Assembly: GCA_028673005.1 (NCBI GenBank)
Contig: CM054116.1
Location: 135,089,681-135,153,680 of the forward strand
Length of the DNA stretch: 64,000 nt
Origin: Tanypteryx hageni
Taxonomy: Eukaryota; Arthropoda; Insecta; Odonata; Petaluridae
Direction of reading: 5' to 3'
The position numbers and the translations under genes are program-made. Under the pieces are notes generated by a model, which saw only the letters and a program-made list of their open reading frames with translations, made no database searches and was not told the DNA's origin. Shown one piece after another: positions 52,824-64,000 of the stretch; positions within the stretch are counted from its first letter, which is position 1, and the number at the start of each line of letters is the position of its first letter.

Positions 52824-53640
52824 CCCTTAGCGTATGGAATTAAACCATCTATGAGGTGAAACAAATGTCCAACCTTTCTGCTCCACAGAGAGGTAAATAC
52901 TAAATAAAGGATATAGTCTCAGAAACTTTCAAAGATATAAGAAGTGAAGTCTCTCAGAGAAAATTAAATGCAACAAGAATATGTTTCCCTCTGCTAAGTA
53001 CTTTGTTTTTCTCCATCTGTGTCAATCGTGAGACATCATATTTATGACGATACTAGGCATCTTTTGGAATGAGTTCATTGATGAGTCATATAATGTTCGC
53101 CTGGCCAGCTCAAGGACTTACGTCAGCCAAAACACTAGTATTTGGAGCATAGATCCTCCTTCACGTACCGCAACGCATGGTATAATAAGAAAGGCTCCAG
53201 AACCAGCAAAAGGAATCAAAATAACATCTCCGAAAGATGCATGGAATAACTTCATTTCAAAAGACATAATGAATGAAATTCTGCTGTGCACAAATATAGA
53301 AGGAAGAAGAGTAGCTACTGAAAGAGGAAAATCATGGAAGAATGTATCTGCTGAAGAAATAAATGCATTTTTGGCATTTTACTTTTAGCTGGTGTTGAGA
53401 AAAGCTGGGATTAGGGGTTAGGGAGTTGTTTTTAGAATTTTAGATGAAAAGGCAAATCTGCTATTCTAGGCAACATTGTCTGCCAGTAGATTCGAGGACA
53501 TCAGAAGAGTTATTATATTTGATGACAGACATACAAGACAGTTTCCGGCTGAAACTGATAAGCTGGCGCCTTTCTGTTTCATCTGGGAAAAAGTTCCTTG
53601 AAAACTGCAGAAAGAAATGAAAATTTTAATTTTCACCCCC
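52824..53640 (+). mobile_element. piggyBac element remnant (third piggyBac family, PGBD4-like)
   Basis: TTAA (52820-52823) is followed by CCCTTAGCGTATGG. The transposase N-terminal region is readable from about 53170: KAPEPAKGIKITSPKDAWNN, FISKDIMNEILLCTNIE, WKNVSAEEINAFLAFYF. After stops come ATLSASRFEDIRRVIIFDD, RHTRQF and TDKLAPFCFIWEKVP. These match the block of piggyBac proteins up to just before the first catalytic Asp. The right end was not found. Confidence 0.85.
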
Positions 53641-54270
53641 TGAAATTTTTATGAACATTTTAAATATTGCAATATGAGTTTATTATAAATTAATTATATG
53701 TACTTAAAAGTTATTAACATAACTATTTGATAGTGTGTGCATATAATCAATATAATTAAGAATTCATCAATTCACAGTTGAAAACGGATGACTTTGTCAA
53801 GTTCTAATATAATCGTTTGTAGCTAGAATATTGGCGAAAAAACTTATTAATTTAAAGGATTAAATGCGAATCATATTAGTAGAATATTTCAATAACGCTT
53901 TAATAAAGAGAATGTGTGAACAATTTTTGAAGTTTTAAATGGATTTATTTAAATAACTTTAAATTTAATGATCAGAATATTTTCTATGGCAATTTATATG
54001 GAGCTACATAAATTATTTATAATTATTAATTGCATAATTCACCTTGCATACAGTATGATAGCGTTTGCAACTAATTGTAAGTGCATCTTGGAATAAGTCA
54101 TTTTCAGACAAACAGTTATGTGAGCAAATGAAAAGGAGAGAATAACTTTGTATCTGAAATTAAATATAGGTAAATATAATTTGTTTAATTCTAATCTTTA
54201 GGATTATCATTAATGGCTGATTGTCCATTATTTTAAAATAAGAAAATATTTTCTTTCATGAAATAATTCA
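53641..54270. other. AT-rich intergenic sequence, nothing recognised
   Basis: This very AT-rich stretch precedes the CpG-rich zone. No recognisable coding or TIR pair. Confidence 0.5.
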
Positions 54271-54760
54271 TCCGAAAAGGCGGTTCCATGACGTTCGTAA
54301 GGAGTGTTGCATTTCAACGGCAGATGGCGTCAGCTACTTCAAAATATTAGACTTTAATTAAGACTGAACTCGTTGGATGTTTCTCCGTAGTTAACGGTAG
54401 GGGGACGCAACAATTTTCTTTGATCAGGCTGTGTTCGCGCGGTAGATTGTTCAATAAGTTGATAGCCTTACAAAATTGTTCCTGACTTGTTGCGAGCCAA
54501 GCTAAGTTCAGTCATGATTGGACGGCCGTAACGGAAGGAGACAGTCTTCGCGCGTTGGGAGAGCAAAAAAGGGCGAAGAAAGTGAAATAAGATACGAAAG
54601 GCCTTCAGAATAAAGGAAGTTCATTTTTTGCGGCTCAATCTAAAATTCTACTTCTGGAATTGGAGTGGGAACTGGTCTTCAATCAAGAGAAGCTACAGCT
54701 GCTACTTTCACGGGTGAGGAGAGTTACTTTCTCTTTGGGCGTGATAGGTGAATGATCAAT
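54270..54760 (+). promoter_or_regulatory. CpG-richer zone, possible promoter and first non-coding exon
   Basis: CpG dinucleotides become frequent here (GGACGGCCGTAACGG, TTCGCGCG) in contrast to the SYF1 body. TTCAGTC near 54508 could be an initiator, and ACGGGTGAGG near 54711 contains a possible splice donor. No TATA box, ORF or known gene match supports it, so it remains speculative. Confidence 0.2.
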
Positions 54761-55170
54761 TAAAAGTTTGCACGAGCTGATAAAGCTTTCATGAGGAAAT
54801 TGCGGAACGTAGAGCTAATTTAATTAACACAGAATTTACCTTTATCATTGATAGGTGGAAAGCGGAATAAGTATAGTGGCCATTGATCAGTTGGTGATGG
54901 AATAATCCTATTGACTAGATGTCGCGTTTACATAAAGCATGTTTAATAGTCGCAAATGGATTTATTTGTTTATTCTAATTAGGTATGTTATATGGACTGC
55001 ATTTTATTTTAAGGGATGCGTGCTTTCTGTTTCACCTTAGAGGCGCGAACTTGTCTGAAAGTTCGAGACGCTCAACTTTTGAAATTAGGTATAATTAATT
55101 CGTACGTGGCACATAGGTGGGAATTCAGTTGAAAAATAGAACATTTGTTGTTATTGTTAGTGATGCCCAC

Positions 55171-55320
55171 CTTGTCACTGATGTACGTCGGTCCAATAGC
55201 TGCTCTTTCGTTTACATTGGATCTCTGGCGCACCGCCAAATCCGAAGCAGTAGTCTCAATAAACTTACTTTTTCCGATAGGGATAACCTTAGAAGAAGTA
55301 ATCGAGCTGCCTCGAGACAT
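55171..55320 (-). CDS. Possible first coding exon, unknown gene
   Basis: On the minus strand an ATG at 55320 opens MSRGSSITSSKVIPIGKSKF then SDLAVRQRSNVNERAA and GPTYISDK. The frame reaches AAG|GTGGGC, a possible splice donor, at 55171. Codon use is balanced and not low complexity, but I recognise no family. Overlapping plus-strand frames are equally open. Treat as a candidate only. Confidence 0.18.
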
Positions 55321-55820
55321 TTATTTCACTCCTTGGCGAACACAATCTTCCTGTTGTATGTGATGTGGTAGCTCGTATATACAGATAACCTAACACCGAC
55401 AAAATTTCAGTCAAATGCATGGTTCTTTTCCAAAAAATCATTATATAGTGATATCGTTTTAGCAGGATCTGCTACGAGCGAATGGCGGGGGGTGTCTTTT
55501 CAGCACGTCTACTCTAATGAAACCCTCCGTTAGCGCTTCTAATCGCGTCAGAGAAAACGACCGGAAACATCTGTCTTGGCGGTCATTTCGTTTTTCTTAT
55601 TTCTACGTTGCGATCGATAGCCACTCACAGGTTTATCGGTTGCCGCGGCTGTATCGGCCGAAGCCTACGTTTTCTAACCTCGTTCCTCTGGCGTCTCACA
55701 ACCAGCACCTTCTTTTATATTAGGGCCATCCTGCCGATCTCCATATCACGTCGAAATTTCACTAATCCCCCTTGGCGCGCATTTTTAAAGTCCCATATGT
55801 TCTTGATAATGTTGTATTCC
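55321..55820. other. CpG-rich intergenic sequence, nothing recognised
   Basis: CpG-rich with many CG-containing hexamers (GCGATCGATAGCC, TTGCCGCGGC). No protein family recognised in the open frames at 55517-55723. It could be upstream regulatory DNA for the candidate exon at 55171-55320 or a young repeat. Confidence 0.35.
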
Positions 55821-56163
55821 AGTGTTTTTCAACCGGTATTCCGCTGGCATTGCTTGTGTTCCATGAAATATTCAACTGAAAATAATTTTTCTATAAATTT
55901 ATTGAAATTCTTTATATTTATTAATGAATTTAAATATAAAAACTTTTAATTTTGCTCCTATATCGTAAGTCCATATATCGGGGAAGCAGAAAGTAGCAGG
56001 TAACAACTTCTAACCTGCTGCAGTACGCATTCGCGTTCCCACAGTCATGGTAAATATATGCGTCTGTATATAGGTATTCCGCCAATATATGCATATGTAT
56101 ATAGGTGTTCTGCCAATTTTTCCTCCATTCCATAGTGTTCTGCCACTCAAAAAAGGTTGAAAA
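55821..56163. mobile_element. hAT MITE
   Basis: AGTGTTTTTCAACCGG on the left and, inward from the right, AGTGTTTTCAACCTTT form TIRs. Both continue into TTCCGC/TTCTGCC-type motifs (GGTATTCCGC, GTGTTCTGCC). The putative 8-bp flanks TGTATTCC and TGCATTCT match at six positions. Internal repeats of TTCTGCCA and GTATATAGGT(A/G)TTC occur near 56060-56140. Confidence 0.7.
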
Positions 56164-57900
56164 CACTTGCATTCTGTAGACCAGAGGTATGCAACGTTGT
56201 TTCCGTCGAGGGTCACTCATTAACATAATTAAAAGTTTGTGACTTCCTCCCGTGCCACCGTTAATTTTTTTAAAATCCCAGTGTCTACGGAGGCCTACAT
56301 TTTGTATAAGACATCCTGGATAAGATGCTAGAAAGCCACATTACGAAGTGAGATTGAAAGTTAAAACTCAAATTCTTTTTAAAATGTGTTTTTGTAATTT
56401 TATAGTGAATTAGAGAGCCTCTTAAAATGCCTTCGCGTTGGGCAAGGGTGGCATCCGTTGCCGATCTGTGCTCTAGATCCGCACTGTCAAACACAGTCGC
56501 CATTCACTACATCTGGCGAATCGGGCACAAACCTGTGGCGAATTGATGCTCTTCATCAGCTATATATATATATCAGTGGCGCAGCGGGGAGGCCCATGGC
56601 CAAAGCGGGCCCATGGCCAAAGAGGGCCCATGTTTTTTTTGTGAGGCCGTTAAATTTTTTTCGAGACTTATATTTTGTTTTGGCGGGGAGGCCTGCACAT
56701 TTTCCGGCACGCCGCTGGTTGAGATGCCCACTTTGCGAAACGTTTCCGCATAAATTCAAGACATTGGTGTAAGAAAAGTTACCAAGTGTCACACGAAGTT
56801 TAAATTTGTAACAATATATTTTGTCTCTAACGTAAGATGCTCCTTTTGTCAGCACGTACATAACTGTTTTTTCTGTTAATTATAGTTCTTGTATTTTACT
56901 AAATTTCTGGATAAATAATACTGTACCTACATTTTTGTTATTAATATTTCACATATTTTGTATCATGTGGCGAATATGGTGACCTGTTTTCTTCAAGTTT
57001 GAGGAACCGTGAAATCCTATTGAACAATCTGTGCTAGACGAACGATATTCATCACTATTACTATCTAGCAGTTTGGTTTAGGCCGTTACTTTTCATAGCA
57101 AGGGAAAAGCGGATTTATCGTGAGCTAGTAATTTATGATTGGACCGATCGAATTCTATCTCAAAACAGTTTTGACTAAAAACTATTTCTTGAGGTGCAGG
57201 ATTTTTCTTATTACATAACTCATTATGTGAACCAAATTAGCTTACATTTAAATTTCCCGCAAAGGAAAGATGAATCACAAGGTGTTCCTCAAGCAGCGCG
57301 GCAGTTTCAATTTTTAAACTTATTTTTTAATTTATAGTTTTAACGATGATTATGTGGCCAAAGATCGCTTTGCGGTTATTGGCTGTTTGTTAGCGGTAAA
57401 ATTTAAGTAATCGGAAAAAGTTGTGGTAAATTACTTTTACGAATCAATTTTTATCGTTGTTAATTTGTAGCTTCAAATTCCGTTAAGAACTTTAAAGGAT
57501 AGCGCATTGTCGTTATAAAACTTGATTATAAGACAGAAAAGGCTGATGAGGTATCGATTTTGTATTTCAAACGCAAGCTTCTGCTTCTCTCGATATGGTT
57601 AATGAAAAAATGGAAAAACTGGATCTATTTACCACAATGGCCAAAAATAACAAGTACGGACGTATTGTTAGAAGAAACGTTGGTTTTGCAGAGATAATGG
57701 CAACCCCCCGTGGTTCCGCCAATGGCTGAGGCTATTCTTAGCTTTTGCGTGTTATACATAATTTGAAAAAATGCCGACCCCTTCCCTAGGGCAACCTTTC
57801 CTATATGGCGGGCCGCATTAATCGTTTTGAATGCTTCGACAGGCCGCAGTGGAAGTTCAAAGTACTTTGGCGGTTCGCATAAATTTGCGATGGAAGTTAG
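56164..57900. other. CpG-rich intergenic sequence with hAT-like ends
   Basis: CAGAGGTATGCAACGTTG near 56181, CAGTGGCGCAGCGGGG near 56573 and GCGGGCCGCA...AGGCCGCAG near 57808-57848 look like hAT termini or subtermini, without confident partners. A three-copy 17-bp tandem (GGCCCATGGCCAAAG) lies at 56591-56632. No host gene recognised. Confidence 0.4.
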
Positions 57901-59600
57901 ATATTCTGTTGAGTCGTGTTGGTAAAACTCAAACCTGAACCATATCTTTGCGTTAAACTTCCACGTAGCAGTGGCGCCCGCAAAACATTTTGCTTAGTAA
58001 AAAATCTAAAGCAGTTATTTTCAAGGTCTTATGTGATTATTGCTTTAAACTTGTTTCTTTTTATTGTAATATGTGGATTTTTACTTTCTTCATATACGAA
58101 GTAAAGAGAAAGTATTGTTTCCATGAAAAAAGTCAAATTCGAGATTTCAACAGAAATACATGTTTTAAGGTCCCGTGAACACGTTTTGACTATTTTCCCG
58201 ATGATGTCTGTGTGTCTGTCTGTATGTGATAGATTTTTGTGGGCGCTCTAACTCAAAAACTATTAATCAGGTCAACGCAAAATTTTATATTTAACATTTT
58301 TATAAAAGTTAAAAGATCTGATTAGTTTTTGGTAAAAATCGGTCTTCTGGAAGTGGGTGCTTACTCTTGACACTTCTCCGTTATTTTGAAATATTTGCTT
58401 TAATATTTGATAAATGTGAAAATGTATTAGAATAAAAGTTGTAGGAAATTTTATTTTCTACAACCTTTGTTTGATACATTTTTCCATATAATGCATTGTT
58501 TAAGAGATATCTTATATTTTTAGCTGCCACCACCACGCCACCTACCTAGCTACTATTGTTAACAATTGACGCTTAGTTATGTCTTAGTAATGCTCCTTTT
58601 TCTTTTCTTAATTGTCAACCGGGAGTAAATATTGACAACGATCCCAGATCTAACAACATGTAATTTGCCATATAAATATGGAGAAAGTCATGCGTTGCCC
58701 ACATCAGTTTATTTCATATACAATTAATTCAATCATTTATTTCATTTTTTACTCATGAATTGTTACCGACACAAATTTTTTGTACTTTACAATATGTTAA
58801 TTTTCATTTCTAATTAATAGCCCATATTATGCTTATCATTGAATTTTAAACTGATACCTAGGTCTATTTGCGTTAATAAACATTAAATATGTAGGATTTT
58901 ACTTAAGAAAAAAGTAATATTCCGGTATTGAAATAAAGAATGAAGATTTTTCTTTTAGTCAATCGTTAAAAACGCCCACAGTCCACACGCTGTTTACTGA
59001 ATAATAATTATCTGCAATTATTAACGTTGCAATCTATAAGTTTGACGTTGCTACAACAATAATTTCGATGCATCACAAAAAGTGCGAAGCGAATAACGCA
59101 ATTCTTTTGTTCGTTTGAAGGCTTGATAGACGATAATTGAATCGGAGGCAACAGCGCGGGTCGCCTTTGATAAAATCCGGGAAGAGTACGAAAAAGCGAA
59201 AATATTTCGAAAAGAAATGCGTATTTCTGACAAATTCTTCTCTGCAACATCTAAACATCACAAGAATTTTATTTATTTTATAGTTTTGGCTGTCTAGTAA
59301 AGCAAAACAGAGAAAATTGGTCCATATTTACATATTTTGATGAATGAAAGAAAAATTTTTGCACCTTGAAAAATCGAAAAATCCCGTGTAAATTTATGGG
59401 ATAATATAATCGTCTCCTGGAGTCGAATCCGAGACTTTTCCGGGATGTTTAATTTTCCTATGGAGTACCTCATCGGGATTTAACGGTTTTGAAAGTTTCA
59501 GCTCTTAATTCCATCGTGAAATGTCCAAAAGTACCGTGACAGACAGAAAGACGGACACTTGAGAATTTATAGGTATCATTATAAATAGCTGTCATATAAA
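57901..59600. repeat. Long interspersed repeat-like sequence
   Basis: Contains GTCTGTGTGTCTGTCTGTATG near 58204, CTCTAACTCAAAAACTATTAA near 58245 and, near 59405, a minus-strand T-arm-like motif (GGATTCGACTCCAGG), then GACAGACAGAAAGACGGAC near 59540. Such phrases are common in arthropod dispersed repeats. No frame is coding. Confidence 0.45.
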
Positions 59601-61260
59601 ACCTAAGATACTTCTAGAAGTTCTAGAGAGCTGAAATTTGGCATGAAGGTGGGTTATTGGGTACAACCCTGGAAAAAATCCGAAATTCCAGAAAAAGTTA
59701 TATTTAAGTGGTGTTTTTGACCCCAAAGTCCAATTTTAAACACCCATAAGAAAAGCGTTGGATACTGTATAAAATTGGTTTTTAAAATTATTTACATTTA
59801 AGATATAAAGTCGGGACATGGACCGTACTGTGAAGGAAAAAATGAAGTTTATTTTTCTTGAAAACACAATTCAAATCCATGCTGAATTTGCGTAAAAAAT
59901 CGATTTTAATCATAAAATTATGAAAAGGTTTTCTGTTTTCAACAATGAAAAATATGAACTACCATAGCAACGACTCCAATGCCTTTCAATGGGGATAGAT
60001 TTTCCATACTTCAAGAGCATTGATTTAATGCTTAGACTGCAATATGATCCATTTGATTTCAGCCAACGACGTATACATATGAATACATGATAATTTTAAA
60101 TTAATTTTTTTATCCGATTACGTACTAAAAATATTTTAATGTTGTGTTTCGTATTTTTTCGAGACATTTTAACTCTTTTCAATCGTTAAATATAATGGCC
60201 TCATACCTATTTCGTGATTTTTAAATCCAAACACGTGCTAAAGGCACGGATGATGATGCAATAATCTTAACACAAAATATCCTATTTTTTCATAAACGTA
60301 TAGGGCATTGTCTTAATGACGATTATTCTTATTCCTCATGAATGGCGATTTGAGGCACGAAACTTGAAATACTAAAACTTGGACACGAGCCGATTGCCAG
60401 AGAATTTGGAAATTACGGATAGTTGCCTTAATTTCTCGGAAAATTATAAATATTCTGCGAGAACTCATGGAATTTATTATCTAATACACATGGGCTTTAC
60501 GCAGCTGAAGTGTTGTTGCCCTGGGGATCGCGTTGGTTTATTTACGAGTTTAGGTCTTGGTGAAGGGCGATTTTCTCAAGCGCTTGCAGCATGCAAGCAC
60601 CAACAACTCGTAACATAACAAGAAGTCCAAACCAGGACTAATGCAATCTGGTTTCCCAAATATGACGTCCCGAATTGATTACTTATATTGACAGGAAGTG
60701 TTTCAGTATGTGTTAGTCATTACAAGGAATTCTCATACCATAAATACCATTTGTAATTCATAGTTTATCAATGATAGATAAAAATTGGAAAACAAATTAA
60801 TAGAGCATTATCAGGTTTAAAATATTAAAACAATGTCAAAATCTCTTTATGACGTTATATTTTGCATGTATTTTTTTAAAAAATAACGCATTTAATAAAT
60901 GTTACTGTTTATACGCTAATATGTATGGTTCAACTGTCCATTTCTGAAGAGCAGCCAAGTGGAAAAGAAAATCACTCATTTGTTCACTCGTCTATGCTCA
61001 AGCCGAGTTCGGTAACAGTTGTCTCCATGGCAACAATTCAATAAAATGTGATTTAAAACGCAAAAACCTTATGTTTTAGTAGAATTCAAGAAAACACGAT
61101 CAATTATAAAAAATCTGCGATAAGATTTATAATCTACATTCTTTTCCCCTCAGAACAGTATAAACTTCGCTCCATTACCACAATTTTAAGATGTTTTAAA
61201 GAATTAAAGAAAACAACTTTGCACGATGGGTTTTAGACTTCCCATGCAAAACAAATAGGG
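59601..61260. other. Intergenic sequence, nothing recognised
   Basis: No recognisable protein, RNA gene or tandem structure. The frame at 60379-60618 lacks known motifs. Confidence 0.45.
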
Positions 61261-61640
61261 AAAAAGCGTTCCTGGATTCGAACCCAGGACTTAAATCTTC
61301 GCCAAATAAAATGTAACCCTGGCAGCACGAGCCTCGTACCAAGTTTCATGAAAACCGGTCCATTGATGCAAAAGTTGTTAGTGGGGACACACATACAAGA
61401 CCATTTCATAAGGTTGTTTCCTTTGGAAACCAGCCTAAATACGTACGTGTGATCATCATCAACGACTATCATGCTCATGATCATCATGTGTAACGCTGTC
61501 TTTGACCTTACATCGTATTACTTTCAATCACATTTTAAATTTACTTAGAATCGTCGTACGAATACATGATTTGTACTAAACAACGCCTAAAAGAATGAAA
61601 ATTTAATTTCCTACCCTCGATTTTTAAACACGCGTCGAAT
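61261..61640 (+). repeat. Interspersed repeat including second copy of the 23.4 kb unit
   Basis: Starts near a minus-strand T-arm-like hairpin (CCTGGGTTCGAATCCAGG) and includes 61538-61640, homologous to 23425-23530. It retains CpGs that are TG or CA in the intronic copy. Confidence 0.65.
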
Positions 61641-62019
61641 CGTCCACAGATTCGTTTAGAACACGAAAATTTCGCGTATTTTTCGGGTTAATCTTTCGTC
61701 GTCAAGGGAAATCGCATTGTTGCTAATTTCAGCATACAGTAAACCACTTAAAGGTTCCCCTCCTCTCAATCCCCCGACGCAGTCGGCCCCCCTACCGTAA
61801 ATTTTCGAACTATTACTATTTCGTAATTAATCGTCGTTGTTATAGTTTATTTAAAGAAATTATTAAAAGAGTATTGCGCTGTGACGTTGATCGTTAAAAT
61901 TTCGACCTCATGGCGGAGAGATGCTGTGATAACTGTTGTGATCAAAAGGAAAGAGGGGAAAGTGTATTACACTGAGACTTCAAAGGCGTTTTTTTGTGGG
62001 AAATGCGTATGAAATGATA

Positions 62020-62610
62020 TCGAAAGATTCGCCGGCTCTTGAATGTTTATTTCCGAAATTACAAGTCATAATAAAATGTCTCAAGCCCTGTTATGGTATA
62101 TGTTGTCCTTTATCCGAATACATTTTAAAATCTATACCTAACATGTCATATAAGAGCGTAGGAGAGAAAAATATCGTTTTATAATTTTTGTTTGCCCATA
62201 GAATTGTAGCGATCGATGTAAACAAAATGCGTGTTATTATGCTTGGAATTTTTATCTCCGAAACTATAAGTCGTAATTATGTGGTCTCGCGGACTTTTTA
62301 GTGGTAAATGTTGTCCTCTATCCGAATAAATGTCTTAATCTATGTTTTTAATTGTTGTTTACCGGTAGAATTGTCGTAGCGATCGATGCAAACAAAATAT
62401 GTGATTTTATGCTTGGGATTTTCTCGAATTTTTATCTTCGAAACTATAAGTCGTATTTTTTGTGGTCTCGCGGACTTGATTGTCGTTAAATTTGTCCTCC
62501 ATCCGAATACATTTGTAAATCTATACATTACAGATCTTATAAGAGCTAGGGAGAGAAATATATGGCATTTATTTGTTGTTTGGCGGATACGAGTATACGT
62601 TTATTTAAGT
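62020..62610 (+). repeat. Diverged tandem repeat, about 180-210 bp, three units
   Basis: TTGTCCT(T/C)(T/C)ATCCGAATA recurs at 62103, 62311 and 62492. Units also share GCGATCGATG(T/C)AAACAAAAT, GCTTGG(A/G)ATTTT, CGAAACTATAAGTCGTA and GTGGTCTCGCGGACTT (the first unit is the most diverged). Non-coding. Confidence 0.9.
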
Positions 62611-62699
62611 GCTTATATAAAGTGGAAGTTATAATTGACGGATGAAGTTCAAAATCACAGTTGGGCGATAAATTTTAATGAGGAACACTAATACTTCAT

Positions 62700-62790
62700 T
62701 CAATAGAAATCCGCCCAGTAGTTTCGGAGATTAAACATGCGGATTGACAGACGGACGGACGGAGGCGACGTGACCATAAGGCGTTCAATT
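62700..62790 (+). repeat. Dispersed-repeat tail with GACGGACGGACGG
   Basis: CCGCCCAGTAGTTTCGGAGA then CATGCGGATTGACAGACGG. This is a phrase seen widely in arthropod interspersed repeats. The rest of its parent element is not resolved. Confidence 0.5.
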
Positions 62791-62879
62791 CTTACAATCA
62801 TCTCATGCAGTCAGGATTTGAAACGAAATAAGTTTAAGTGAACGAATCTAAAATTCTCTACCGTATATTATCGGACATA

Positions 62880-63480
62880 CGCATCTATTCAATCCAAAAA
62901 TCATATTTTTATTTTTTACATTTATCTGAATATACAAAATACGAAAGCATTGATACATGGAAGGGAGAGCAGGGCGACCATCCGGCGCCGATGACCAAGG
63001 AATAAAAAACAACATCTAAAAAACTTATAATTTTACTTGTATAAATTATTGTTTAATAAAGACATGGATAAGAAACCTAAAGGCAATAAAAATGATAATA
63101 AAGTTAGGTGGTTGACAATTAATTGCAAATATAGGGGGCAGCACTGTTTGACTGAAATTCTTTGCTTCTGAAGTACATTGACCAAGAAATTTAAAAACAT
63201 TTCATTTCTTATATTTATAGCAGGATACACAACTTGTCTGACTTAAATAACTTCAAAGGAGCCATTCCATCGTAATTTTATAATAAAGTTTCCTGTATCT
63301 AGCCTGCCGAATAAGTGAATGAGAGAACCAATTGTATGTTTCATTAATAAGAAAACCTAGGTTTCGTGGTAGACATTCACGGACGGCATGTGAATTTGCA
63401 AGCTGTAGTGAGTGGCACACAAACTTAATCAAAAGCAAATTGGGAATCTCTTTAGTTTTTAACTTCCCTACAATCCATTA
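62880..63480 (-). mobile_element. hAT transposase fragment (KIAA1586/ZNF862-like)
   Basis: The minus strand from 63438 reads MLLIKFVCHSLQLANSHAVR, ECLPRNLGFLINETYNWFSH, then SLIRQARYRKLYYKI. These match a conserved block of hAT-derived proteins (CHSLQLA.SHA...LP..LEFL..ETYNWFSHS..R...Y). A second weak stretch follows to about 63030. The remainder of the transposase is absent or runs off recognisably. Confidence 0.75.
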
Positions 63481-64000
63481 TTAATTGCAGATGAATTATT
63501 TGTCTCAAGAGCAACAAGTCTCTGTAAATCTAATCCATAATTTCTTAGGGATTTTTTTTAAAGCCACGCAGATTGTGTCTGCATTACATTCACTTCATTC
63601 AATCAAGTCACCACCGAAGAAGGCCTATCTGCTTGTCGCGAAATACTCGTACTTTCTGCGGCCGAGCAACTGGACCCGTGTTTTTTGGGCAGGGAACCAT
63701 TCAAGGACCACATTCCACAGAATTCTAAAATTCCATTAGGGGTCGCAGAATTTCAGTGTACATACATCTGCGATATTGCTGCGCCGCTTTTCTTATTTAA
63801 TCGGCGACCTTCAGGACAATTTCTATATTGAGTGCCTAACATCATGGAAAACCTATTTGAGGAATGTATCGAGGGAATTTTTCGTTTGTCCTGGTTTTCC
63901 CAGATACCCCATTCCATTTTTAAAAATATACCTCGGTTATGCTGGATGACCACCCTCGACGTTCTCAGACTGTAGATCAATGCAATCTGTTATATTTGGA
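63481..64000. other. Right edge, nothing recognised
   Basis: Open frames here (63485-63739 plus, 63753-63980 minus) carry no motif I recognise. The sequence may continue a repeat beyond the window. Confidence 0.4.

Noticed and set aside
55517..55949. Overlapping plus-strand frames in CpG-rich DNA
   Set aside because: No recognised motif, no splice support, and they run into a hAT MITE.
1..64000. CRISPR arrays, operons or prokaryotic defence genes
   Set aside because: The window has spliced eukaryotic coding, poly(A) signal and eukaryotic transposons. No regularly spaced short repeats of CRISPR type were seen.

Overview
This is a eukaryotic, almost certainly arthropod (probably insect) genomic window. 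It is AT-rich and intron-rich, and it is dominated by one conserved host gene whose long introns are packed with transposable elements (TEs). The host gene is SYF1/XAB2, a HAT-repeat subunit of the Prp19-associated spliceosome complex. Eleven consecutive plus-strand exons (6720 to 49984) encode about the last 565 residues through the stop codon. They join in frame across canonical GT/AG sites and follow the family order without a gap. The 5' exons lie left of the window. Only about 1.7 kb of the 43 kb visible gene body is coding.

Layout. (a) 1-5460: two pieces of one jockey/CR1-like non-LTR retrotransposon family, separated by about 1 kb of nearly pure pyrimidine (CCCTCT)n, followed by a composite CT-rich repeat that recurs inverted near 20.4 kb. 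(b) 6720-50055: SYF1 exons with TE-filled introns. Several elements can be delimited to the base by target-site duplications (TSDs): hAT elements at 7004-8417, 8457-8827 and 17484-19314; piggyBac-type elements at 9774-12383, 27821-29653 and 47706-48616; pogo/Tigger elements at 12506-13839 and 26303-27796; a nested full-length foldback MITE at 12794-13083; a nested MITE at 27441-27697; a 5'-truncated but uninterrupted RTE reverse transcriptase at 36982-38630; and two Penelope-like elements (28960-29512 and 41166-43546), the second with inverted terminal repeats. Further hAT, CR1-like and Tigger remains, tRNA-derived SINEs, a near-intact tRNA-like gene (45637-45707), a large foldback (23637-24555) and several tandem arrays fill the rest. 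(c) 50.4-54 kb: two further piggyBac remnants and a Helitron-like 3' end. (d) 54.2-64 kb: a region visibly richer in CpG, with no recognised host gene, a possible promoter or first-exon zone (54.3-55.7 kb), a hAT MITE, long interspersed repeats, a tandem array near 62 kb and a hAT fragment at the right edge.

The only host gene I can name is SYF1/XAB2. Most other coding potential belongs to TEs, nearly all broken. The best leads are the two Penelope-like elements, which share a hammerhead-like RNA core near their 3' ends; the inverted-repeat Penelope copy with a 14-bp duplication; nested insertions dated by perfect TSDs; and the change in CpG content at the end of the SYF1 gene. I saw no clear new multi-gene system. 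Repeat calls rest on matches read by eye and were not confirmed by alignment software.
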